The translations under genes were made by a program, and so were the position numbers. Shown piece by piece: positions 33,667-58,000 of a stretch of DNA of 64,000 nt. The notes below the pieces were generated by a model. That model was not told where the DNA came from and did not search any database. It saw only the letters and a program-made list of their open reading frames with translations. Position 1 is the first letter of the stretch, and each line of letters starts with the position of its first letter. The stretch comes from Scleropages formosus (Eukaryota > Chordata > Actinopteri > Osteoglossiformes > Osteoglossidae): the NCBI RefSeq assembly GCF_900964775.1, contig NC_041817.1, positions 23,082,783 to 23,146,782 on the forward strand, in the 5' to 3' direction.

Positions 33667-33875
33667 GGGGGGCGTGGTGGCGCAGTGGGTTGGACCGGTT
33701 CCTGCTCTCCAGTGGGTCTGGGGTTTGAGTCCCACTTGGGGCGCCTTGTGACAGACTGGCGTCCTGTTCTGGGTGTGTCCCCTCCCCCTCTGGCCTTACA
33801 CCCTGTGTTGCCAGGTTAGGTTCTGGCTCCCCCTGACCCCAAATGGGACAAGCAGTTCAGAAAATGTGTGTGTAT
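33667..33875 (+). mobile_element. SINE-A copy, full length
   Basis: Head 'ggcgtggtggcgcagtgggt', box B (gggtttgagtccc), 'ggtgtgtcccctccccctc', 'gggacaagcagttcag' and a short TG tail. Confidence 0.88.
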
Positions 33876-34098
33876 TGTCATTTTATTTTGATATTGTCAT
33901 CATTTTTAATGTCTGGATATAACTGTGCACCTTCTTATGTGCTGTAAGTTGCTGTGTATGTGAACTCCCCTCCAGGAAACAAGTTCAACTGCACAGTGAT
34001 TTAGCCATTTATACAGAAGGGTATTTTTCCAGTTCCCTTGGTAGAGGTACTCACAAGACAGAACACGGTACCATGGTAAAAGGGGTCTTCATTAGACA

Positions 34099-34289
34099 CA
34101 GACACGCAACTGCTCGTCCCATACGGGGTTGCGAGGAACCAGAGCCTACCCAGCAACACAGGGCATAAGGCCGGAGGGGGAGGAGACACACCCAGGATGG
34201 GACGCCAGTCCACCACAAGGCACCCCAAGTAGGACTCGAACCCCAGACCCACTTGAGAGCAGGACCCGGTCCAACCCACTGCACCACCC
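34099..34289 (-). mobile_element. SINE-A copy with 13-bp target-site duplication
   Basis: A reversed SINE-A flanked by tcttcattagaca on both sides (34086-34098 and 34290-34302). It inserted just beside the SINE-B copy at 34310. Confidence 0.9.
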
Positions 34290-34309
34290 TCTTCATTAGA
34301 CATTGCAGT

Positions 34310-34440
34310 GTCAATTTACAGCAAGTACCTCAGTCAAGGGCTCTCCAGTAGCAGTGCATTTTAAAACCAGGGACCTTCAGATTGCAAGACAATAACCCCA
34401 GTCACTACCACCCCTGCTGCCTTGCTATTGCAAGAGCAAT
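34310..34440 (-). mobile_element. SINE-B copy
   Basis: 'agtacctcagtcaagggctc' with a decayed reversed head. It is older than its SINE-A neighbour. Confidence 0.6.
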
Positions 34441-34581
34441 ATCCTGTACCAAGGCCACCACACAGTGAATACATTTTGTACTGTGTGGCAATATTTCTTA
34501 TTTGAAACTATTTCAGGCTTCATCCACACCATACTACTGCATTTCAGGGAACACGTACAAGACACCTTATTTTCAAAAGGT

Positions 34582-34587
34582 TTTATT
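34582..34587 (-). terminator. slain1: Poly(A) signal of slain1
   Basis: AATAAA on the minus strand, 0.84 kb beyond the slain1 stop. The intervening sequence (to 35421) is AT-rich 3' UTR without another gene. Confidence 0.55.
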
Positions 34588-35421
34588 CATTTTAAAATAC
34601 ACTACTTCCATACAACAGTGTTTTAGAAAAAAAAAAAAGCCTCTCAGATTTGTGCAATAGTACAGTACCAAGGTTCTTTAATCTGAACAAATTGTGGGAA
34701 TAAAGTGAAATGTGTGAATTTATTAAACTTAGAAGAACTGAGCACAATAAAAGATCCAGTGACAGTCCAGCTATACGGCTCTATTGGTGGATTTAACGAA
34801 ACAAACGTACAACTCAGAGAAACATTCTTCTAGTGCTTTCTATGAACAACGAAACAAGTGAAAGTGCAATTAGACTCAGGGTAACAAAACACGTACAAAA
34901 TTAAACACCTTTTACAATAGGCACACAACTTTACAAAGATTTTACACATTTCATTTCAGTATCTCACAGGATCAGACATTCATTTCTCAACCATCACCAT
35001 TTTTAAAAAAAAAAAAAAAAAAAAAGTGCCAAAATAATTTAAAATTTCTCAGGCGCGATCTTGTAAACAGTTTTAAACGTTAACTGGACTTTTTTTGGCC
35101 AAAATACTTCTATAAAAAAACCATATTGCAGTTGTAAGCATTGCTGCGACACATACTGTGTCAAGTCCAGTCAGTCATCATTGGTGACTGAGGCTCAGGG
35201 AATTAATGAAAAGAAAAAATTTGTCCCCCCTGCCCCTCAAAAGAATTTCACCTTTGGATTTTCCATCCTCAATGCTGACTCTTCAAGAACAGCTGAGGGT
35301 GAAGCAAGCAGCCCCAGCCAGCTGGGCACCTTGAGCCTGCAGGGTCTCCCGAAGCAGCCCTGGCCCACACCCCCATGCCGTAGCACCACCCCTGCACCTC
35401 CCTGGGAGCGCTCGGCCTCCG

Positions 35422-48708
<13,287 letters not shown>

Positions 48709-48960
48709 GGGGGGGGCACGGCGCGCGCGGCGGACCGTAAATAACGCCGCGACTTGTGCACAATAAAGAGGGAGGGGGGTGGGAAACAATGGAGGAGGGC
48801 GTCGGGGGGCCTGGGGTCCTGTCTCGCTCTCTCACCCGGACTCGAGCATGGTACCCAGCGCGCGGCTCCGAGCCGAGCTGCCGGACCTGATGCTGATGAA
48901 GGATCGCCGCGCGGCGGAGAGATCCAGCAGCAGTCTCCTCCTCCCCACCCCCTTCCTTCG
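48709..48960 (-). promoter_or_regulatory. slain1: CpG-rich promoter region of slain1
   Basis: GC-rich, CpG-dense sequence runs from exon 1 upstream to about 48960. No clear TATA box is placed, so the start site is unknown. Confidence 0.45.
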
Positions 48961-49014
48961 TCCCTCCCCACCGACTCGCTCGGTCCCTCCCGGAGCCAAG
49001 CGGAATGACACCAG

Positions 49015-49310
49015 CACCGATCGCGGGTCCGATCCCAGTACCCGTCCAGCTCCTGAGCTTCCAATCCCAGCACAATCCAGCGTCAGTCCCTGGTCTAATC
49101 ACAGGTCCAGTCTCAACACCAAGCAGACTGAGTCCCGATCCCAGTTTAAATCACAGATTCAGCCCCGGTGCCAATCATAAATCCAATCCCATCGTCAGTC
49201 ACAGCCCTAATCCGGTCCTTAACCACAGCACTGCTCCTAGCACCAGTCCTATCACTGATGCCAGAGCCAATCACAGATCCAATCCCTACCCTAGTTCCAA
49301 GTGCATGATA
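49015..49310. repeat. Degenerate minisatellite upstream of slain1
   Basis: Irregular repeats of about 18-24 bp built on 'aatcacagatccagtccc'-like units run through the whole stretch. Confidence 0.6.
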
Positions 49311-49494
49311 CACATTAGTTCCAGGTGAGAAGACTGCTCCTGTGATTGGGCAGCCTGATGCGGATGGACATTTACCAACACCTTGCAGTGAACCATATTT
49401 ACCATAGACAAATACAGAGTGTTACACCCCTTTCACAATTAACCATACCTGCAATAATCTACGTATGCTTGGGAGACCCAAAATGAAAGGGTTT

Positions 49495-49820
49495 GTGATA
49501 TACTGGGCAGCACAGTGAGTAGCGCTGGGTTCGATTCCCTGCTCAGTATGTGTGGAGTCTGCATGTTCTTCCCATGTCTGTGGGGGTTTCATCTGGGTGC
49601 TCTGGTTTCCTCCCACCATCCAAAGACATGCTGTTCAGGTTCCCCCCAGTGTGTGTGACACAGTGTGTGTTCCACTGATGTATGGATGAGTGACCCAGTG
49701 TAAGTAGTGTATCTAGCAGTGTAAGTCACCATGGTGAATAAGGTGTGTGGGCTGGTAACACTACATGGAGTTTATTGGAAGTTGCTTTGGAGAAAAGCAT
49801 ATGCTAAATAAATAAATGTA
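49495..49820 (+). mobile_element. SINE-C copy, near full length
   Basis: Box B (gggttcgattccc), 'gtttcctcccaccatccaaa', 'actgatgtatggatgagtga', tail 'catatgctaaataaataaat'. It lies between slain1 and scel. Confidence 0.88.
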
Positions 49821-50454
49821 TATTTGTAGAATGTTAGCAAAGTCCAACCCCAAAATGTGTAGAATGTCCTTTATAAAGTGCATTAGGATGCAGTGTTGTA
49901 GCAGGAACATTTTGGGTGATACACTTACAAAATATATGTCCTCTGTAGTGGACAAAATGAATGTATAGTTCTCAGAAGGGTGTGTGTGTGTCTAAATGCA
50001 TCATTAACAGAAATCATGAGTATTCAAAACTTTATTTTTAATTTATTTTTATTTTTTTAGTCTGTATGTCAAGCAAAAGTTATTTACCAGGATGACCCAT
50101 ATAGAGAAAATGCCACAGGAAGATTAAGCAGCTTAAAGATGTATTAAAAATAGTAAATCTGGATTGATAGGAGTGCACTTTCGGAAGGTCACGTCGAAGA
50201 GCCCCATCTATATTGCCTTGTGCACACTTTTATAATGTCACACATCCATGATATAAAAATCTAGTTATGCAATAAAACTAACCCTGTGCTATAACATTTG
50301 TAAATGATTTTTGGAAGCTTCTTTACCTTCCAAATATGCATGTTAATATGTGCACCTAAATATATTACACCCATGTCATCATAACAATATTCATAAATTT
50401 CAGCACATGTTCTCAGAGATATATATTTACATTTTCAATTATTTTCTTAGCAGA

Positions 50455-50645
50455 GAGAGGGGTCTGGTGGCACAGCAGGTTGGACCAGGGCCTCTTCTCC
50501 AGTGACTCTGGGGTTCAAGTCCCACTGGGGGTGCCTTATGATAGTCTGGCTTTCCCTTGCACCCTGCGTGGCCAGGTTATACTCCTGCCCACTGTGACCC
50601 TGCTTGGGATAAGTAGCTTCAGACAGCATGTGTGTGTGAGTGTGT
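50455..50645 (+). mobile_element. SINE-A copy
   Basis: 'ggtggcacagcaggttggac' head, box B (ggggttcaagtccc), 'ataagtagcttcagacagca' and a TG tail. Confidence 0.8.
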
Positions 50646-50750
50646 ATATTTAGCAGATGCTTTTCTCCAAAGCAACTTCCAATGAACTCGATGTAGTTTC
50701 ATCAGCTACCAGCCTCTACTCTATGCGGTGTTATCAGCCCACACTGTATG
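50646..50750 (-). mobile_element. SINE-C 3' fragment
   Basis: 'tttagcagatgcttttctcc' with 'ccaatgaactcgatgtag' is the reversed end of SINE-C. Confidence 0.65.
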
Positions 50751-50754
50751 TGTA

Positions 50755-50985
50755 TTAGAGACAGCTGGTAGTGTAGTGGTTAGAGCTACTGCCTTTGGAC
50801 CCACAGGTTTGATCCCTGCCTCCAACTGTAGTACCTTTGAGTAATGTACTTACCCTAAATTGCTCCAGTAAAACTACTCAGTTGTATACATGGGTAAATG
50901 GGTTGTAAGCATGTAAAAATTGTGACCTTAACATTGTAAGTTGCTTTGGAGAAAAGTGTCAGCTAAATGAATAAATGTAAATATA
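50755..50985 (+). mobile_element. SINE-B copy, near full length
   Basis: 'ggtagtgtagtggttagagc' head, 'gtacttaccctaaattgctc' body, and a complete 'cagctaaatgaataaatgta' tail. Together with the two entries before it, this fills most of the 49.0-51.0 kb gap. Confidence 0.88.
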
Positions 50986-51083
50986 TATAAACTGGTCCCT
51001 ACAATCATAACTTTACATTTTCATGAATATTCTTATAAGATAACTTCAGTATCCGGTCTCCATTTCCATTGGGGATTGTAACC

Positions 51084-54000
51084 TTAGAGACGCCATTTTT
51101 CTGTAAAAGAAAGACAAATTAAGCTATTAAAACCTTTCAACTTTCATTTAACAAAGTACATTTTCATCTTCATTCAGTGGGCCGTCCTTGATAAGGTACA
51201 CATTGGAAAAATGAGAAAAATCTGTTCTTCCGAAAGAGCCGTGCAAGACCGATCTCCTCGAACGCACAACGAATCATCGCATTGTTTCCCACGTTACTTA
51301 TGAACCGGTGCCGTGACTCTGTTAAACTGGCACAGCTCGGCAAACTGGACGAGACGTAGCATCATGGAAGATGCTCGGCAACAAGAGATGCGGGAGGGTG
51401 GGATGGTACCTCTGGCGATGCCGAAGCACCTCTCGCAGTGCACGTTGCCCCGATACACCCACATGGTGTCTCCGGCCTTCAGGTGTCCCAGAGGCCCGTT
51501 GCACACATCACACTGGGGAGAGCAGAGTCCAGTGAATGCAATGTGCCTCACACATTACATACACTCCTCTGCAGAACACACTACTGCTCTACACTCAGTA
51601 GGAGGAGTGAATGTATACACAAATTTATATGCATATAAAGATATACAGCGCTGCTTAACAGTGTGTGAAAGCGTATCATTATTCTTGTATCAAGTATTCA
51701 AATAAACTGATCAAATCTAAATCTGAAATGAGTAAATGACTGTGATTTACACCCTGATTCTACATACTTTCTTGGTGTAACCAATGCAACTCGGGCTTCA
51801 CTTTTTTTTACTCCTGCAAATACTTGTGTGTTTCTACTACACACATGATTTTCTCTAAAGCAGCATATGGAACTGGTCTTTACACACCTGTTATGTGACA
51901 CGAGAAACACTGCACCTCATTAAACAACAATTTCCTGGTGAAACTAAGGGACACAAGGAGTTCACATACTTTCAAGCACCTCTGTCTGACATAAATGATT
52001 CATTCATTCATTCACTCACTATTGTTAAAATAAATCGCATATCACTACATTTATTTTCTGTGTATGATTTTTCACATGGGAAAAGAAAGGACCTTACCTT
52101 GAAGCAGGAGGCATGGCAGTTTATCTGTATGTCATCCAGGATCACTTTGGGCTCGATGTTCATGGGTTTGCGGCAGTAGCTGCACATGTCCTTCTCCGTT
52201 ACGCTCCTATAGGGGAGGGTACGTCAGTGCGGGGGTTTCATCACGGTTCTGCAGGGACAATTAAACCGAAACGTCCCTACAACATTCTTTTTAGTCCATA
52301 TTAGTGTCATCTCACCTGTCCAGGGTTGAGTACAGAGTCTTAGTGGATGTAGAGACAATGCTGTCGGACAGATAGTCCTCTGGTCTGTTAATAGAGAGGA
52401 GAAGAGAGGAAAGTTCATAAATTCTGCCAGATTTGTGGCTGGAGATGAACACAGAGCATCACCCTGTAAGACAGGATGATACCATTTCCCTCACTTTACC
52501 TAGAGGAGTACTTTTGTGTGTTTTATGTACACATACACAACTATTGACACTGATCAGTGTTAATCCTGCAGTGGACAGAGAACATATTTCACTGAGAGGT
52601 GGCGTGGTGGTTAAAGTCGTCACCTCGGAACCGGAAGGCCCAGCGATTGAATCCGCACTCCCGCTGCCATACCCTCAGTCAAGGTACTTACCCTGAACTG
52701 ACATGGTATTACCCAACTATGTAAATAAGTAAATCATGGTATACACCCAACATCGCAAATCACTCCGGAGAAAGGCGTGAGCAAGTAAAATAAACGGTTC
52801 TGTCAGAGATACCGCAAATACAAACTGCCCACCACGTGCATCAATTTATATATTGCACATTTTTATACATTTCGGATGTGACATTAAGACTTGACTCCAG
52901 CATCTTGCAAAAATCACGTCAGCCTTCCCAGCCAGTAAAGCAATGCCAGTAAATTCAACCTGGAACTCATTTTCATGAGTTCAAAGAGAACCCCGGTAAA
53001 AACTTCAGTTTCATTTGATCTTTAACTGGCCGCTGGAATAAATATTGATTAAATGTTCATTTTTGATGAACATTTCAGAGAGTGGTGTGTGACTGATGAC
53101 TTATTTGTGTTCATTTCTGACTCAGCACCGACAGACCTGAACCCATGAAGTTGGGTACCTGTTTGACGTGTAGGACGTTTTGCTGTACACAGATGGGCTG
53201 GACAAAGTCCTGCTGCGATCGTAACTGCAAAAGATGTAAAAACAGTGTCATTGACCTCATTTGCTGAATGCATATGGTTTAACAAAGTAAATATAAAAAC
53301 AATATTTAAAAGAATACAATTTGAAAGCACTTATTAATTTAGCCAATGCTTTTCTCCAAAGCTACTTTACAGTGTTAAGGTACTTACAATTATTTATCCG
53401 TTTATACAGCTGGGTAATTTTACTGGGTAAGTACCTTGCTCAAAGGTACTTCAGCTGGAGGTGGGATTTAAACTTGCAACCTTTCGGTTCAAAGGCAGCA
53501 GCTCTAACCACTACGCTACCAGTTGCATAAATACATATATGAAATACATTATAGAAAAAAAATACATTTTATATAAAAATAACCAATAAAAAAGTGATGA
53601 CAAAGGTCCCATGTGGTTGAGTGCCAGAAGGATTCATCTCACGTTTCCAATTTCCAAATTTCCCCTCATGCTATAATTCTCCCCAACCTCTTGGGCTGTG
53701 TGAAATTTGTTCCTCCCCTGGGCATCACCTTGACGATCAAAATAAACATACGGACCAGCATCCAGTGCTCCTGAATATTTCGTCTCCAGAGAGGTTTACC
53801 TCGATTCTCCTGAGTAGCTGCTGAGATTTGTGTACGGCTGTCAACGATTGCTGATGTAGGAGCCAAATCGTTTACATAGCAACGGGAATAACGAGCATCC
53901 TTCTGACATTGTTTAGACTCAAACCAAAGCAAGAGTTTGTGCTCGACAACAGTATCTTTGCTGGCTGACCGACCTGGGGTCAGTGCTTGTGGTGCTGTAG

Positions 54001-55044
54001 GTCGTTGAAGTCATCCTGGTGGAGGGAGTATAGTCGCCGCTGCTGTACGTGCTGTAGCTTCTGAATTCGAAACAGGAGCACAGTTCCACATTTATGACAT
54101 CACCGCTCGCTTTCGCGCATGACACCTTAGTGTGAAGTGAATCATCTTTACCTGGTCGTCACACTAGACCTGGGACTGTACTCTGTGGAAATAGTCCTGC
54201 TGTATTCCCTAAGCATAAAAAAAAGCACACTTAAAACATTGCTTTTTTGTTTATTTCCTTAAAAAACAAGCAACATTCTCAGTTATTTTAAATTGGTTTT
54301 AATTTTACAACATTCGAGAATTTTTATGAAATATTTACCATGTTTTTTGGTAATATTTATGTAATAGTGTTCAAAAGTTTTGCATAATATTTTTTATTGA
54401 GGTTGTTACTGGGGAATTATTCAGAACTTAACCCATGAGCAAAGGGAGGGATTTCTGTCCTTTTAAGTTCTTATTGACCGTGTAAATGTGACCATGGATT
54501 TACAAACAAGTCGAATTACAAACACATTTCCCACACACACCTGTATTCCGTAGGTGAGGAGCGAGTGTATAATCCCACACTGCTGTCACACACTGCTGTC
54601 ATTCAGATTAAGTGACGGGAATTGTATGAATTATAGGCCCACAATCTTCCGCTAAACTTACCTATCCATGAACTCTTTAGTGGGAGACATGGGGGTCATA
54701 TCAGTTTTGCTTGTTTTAAAGCTGTACTCAAAAGCGGTCCTTAATTCAAAAGAAAAAAATGATATGTATGGCAGAAAAAAAAAAAAAAAAAAACTTAGTT
54801 TGATTGGAAATAAAAGCATAAAACAACATACAGGTAAAAAAAATAATAAATGTCTATGAAAATAAAAAAAATTACAAAATAATTAAAACAATTGCACAGT
54901 ATAATTAAGCAAGCTGAAATGTTATCATTATTATTACAATTACAAATATAAAACTCACCTGTCAGAAGGTGCCACTGGAGATTTTTCAGTTTTGATTGTT
55001 TTAGTGGTGGATACAATGGTTGTTCTGAAATAAAATAAAAAGGA

Positions 55045-55099
<55 letters not shown>

Positions 55100-58000
55100 G
55101 GAGTTGCAGTGGTGCAGTGGGTTGGACCAGGGTCCTGCTCTCCAGTGGGTCTGGGGTTTGAGTCCCACTTGGGGTGCCTTGCAATGGACTGGTGTCCCGT
55201 CCTGGGTGTGTCCCCTCCCCCTCCGGCTTTACGCCCTGAGTTGCCGGGTAGGCTCCGGTTCCCCGTGACCCCGTATGGGACAAGCGGTTCCGAAAGTGTG
55301 TGTGTGTGTATATATATGAATAGATATACATGAATTCAATTGATTAACAGTTCAACAAACAATTATTGGCCCATCAGTATGGTTCTGGCTCCTAACTGGT
55401 ATCAGACCGACCTGTCAGAAGGTGTCCCTGGGAACTCTTCATTTTTGGTCGTTTTAGTGCTGTACTCAAAAGCGGTCCTTAATTCAAAAGGAAAAAATGA
55501 TATGTAAGGCAGAAAAAAAAAACTTAGTTTGATTGGAAATAAAAGCATAAAACAACATACAGGTTAAAAAAATAATTAATAAATGTGTATGAAAATAAAA
55601 AAACAATTCTTACAAAATAAAACAATTACACAGTGTATAATTAAGCAAACTGAAATGTTATCATTATTATTACAATTACTAATACAAAACTCACCTGTCA
55701 GAAGGTGCCACTGGAGATTTTTCAGTTTTGATTGTTTTAGTGGTGGATACAATGGTTGTTCTGAAATAAAATAAAATGGAAATATATATATGAATAGATA
55801 TACACGAATTCAATGGAGTAACAGTTCAACAAACAATTATTTAAACAATTATTGGCCCATCAGTATGGTTCTGGCTCCTAACTGGTCTCAGACCGACCTG
55901 TCAGAAGGTGTCCCTGGGAACTCTTCATTTTTGGTCGTTTTAGTGCTGTACACAACAGTGGTGCTTAACGAAATCGAAAAAAAAGACAATATATGATTAC
56001 AAACATATCGACTACTGCAATTAATTCCAATATCCTATTAAAAATAGTACAAATGAAATGCTGCAATAGTTCTGGCTCTTAACTCATATCAGGCTCACCT
56101 GTCAGAAGGTGTCACTGGGGACACTGCGGTTTTGGCTGTTTTACTGCTCACCACTTTAGTCCTGTTAAAAAATATTGATTCTCATTGGTTGATTAGCTAG
56201 ATCAATATATGGGACACCAAGGATGTGAAAGGTAAATTAATTTCGCGTTAAATGGAAAGTGTTTGGCAGGTGAACTGGGAGACTGATCGTGTTTAGTCAA
56301 GAGCTAGAGCTCCAAGCCCACTCACCAGTCAGCTGAGTCCTTCGAGGGGGTCGATGGGCTCACTTCAGTTTTTGTTTTAGTGGTGGTCACAAGAGTGGTC
56401 CTTCATTAAAATGTAAAAGACAAACAACATGGTTGAACCGTTCAACCAAAACGTTAACTTTTCAGAAGCTCGGAGTGTTTAAATTACCCATGTGCAGAGA
56501 ACCCATGCGGAATTTACACATAAGGAAAGGAAACTGACAGCAGTTCAGTCCCTAATTAAGGTAACATCACCGAATCCCATCTGTCTCACCTGTCTTCAGG
56601 ACTCTTCTTAGTGGGACTCAGTGGGGTTCCTTCAGTTCTCACTGTTCTGGTGCTCGATACAACAGTGGTTCTTAAAACAAATAAACCCAAATCAGATGTC
56701 ATATCACCATGTGAGGTCCTTCAAAGTTATATTACAATTTTTCATATTTTTTCTGACATTTACTTGTTTAGCAGACACTTCTCACCAAAGTAACTCCCAA
56801 TGAACTCTATGTAGTGTTATGAGACCACACACCTTATTCACGGTGGTGACTTACACTGCTAGATACACTACTTACACTGGGTCACTCATCCATGCATCAG
56901 TGGAACACACTCTCTCTCTCTCTGTCACACTATGGGGGAACCTGACCAGCATATCTTTGGAGTGTGGGAGGAAACCAGAGCACCCAGAGGAAACCCACGC
57001 AGACACGGGGAGAACATGAAAACTCCACACAGACTGAGCAGGGACTGAACCCATCACCCAGAAGCTGTGAGACAGCTGCACTACTCGCTGTGCCATTGTG
57101 CCACCCCGTAGTACCGAAATGCACTATAAAGCCTCCGTACGCGTGGTTTTCGCCATCAGCTCCCTGGAAACCCACCTGTCACCTGTATCCTTAGGTGGTG
57201 TCACCGAGGCAACTTCTGTTTTTATCGTCTTAGTGCTAGACACAATGGTGGTCCTATATTAAAACGGGAAAAAATAACAAATGTTGTTAAAAATTCACCC
57301 TTTGGTTAAATGACTTCACAAAAACATTTACATATCCTAAAAGTTAAAAATTACTTCTTTTCTTAAATCTAAATTCTTATTAATTAATGTTCCACCACTA
57401 TGGTTTAGAACTTTTATTTCAATCAAACTCACTGGTCAGTGGTTTCCTTTGTGGGGGTCACAGAGGTTACTTCAGTCTTAGTTGTTTTAGAGCTGAACGC
57501 TGTGGAACTATTGAAAGATGGAGAGAAAGATTTTGAAATTTAGAGCATTTTTATGAAAGTCTATACGCGGGACTAAACAACACTTTGTACTGCCGTTTTA
57601 TTCTTAATCGTACCCTTTTGCTGGTGTGGTGACGCCTGAGCTCCAGTCAGTCACAGTCTCAGACTTGAGGGGGCTTTTTAATCCAGAAGTTCTTTATTGC
57701 AGAAAAAAAATATATTAATTTGCCATAATCTGCATCGCTAATAACACTAATAAATCATAATAAATATACATCAATTGCTTGTTCAGTATAATTTATATAG
57801 AATAAACTGGTGTCTCCAATTAAATACAGTTTTACCTAATGGTCAATATATAATAATATTCAAATAAGCAAAATCTAAAGAAGTGAATTGGACAAATTAA
57901 TAGGTAACTGAAAGGTGTTTTGTAATTGACATCAGTGTGTTGCGGTGTGTGTCACACACTATCCAGTGCTGTATCAGCCTCAGTGAATCAGTGCAGTGCT

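Larger units (their letters stand above)
54721..55951. repeat. Tandem duplication inside scel
   Basis: Unit 1 (54721-55458) and unit 2 (55459-55944) share exons and introns almost base for base. The exon at 54959-55024 is identical over 66 nt to the one at 55695-55760. Each unit starts with gctgtac, and a third gctgtac closes the array at 55945-55951. Unit 1 is about 250 bp longer because of a SINE-A and a TA run. Confidence 0.9.

Noticed and set aside
49005-49328. 107-codon plus-strand frame
   Set aside because: It is a reading of a degenerate minisatellite; the repeated Asn-His-Ser-Pro content reflects the repeat.
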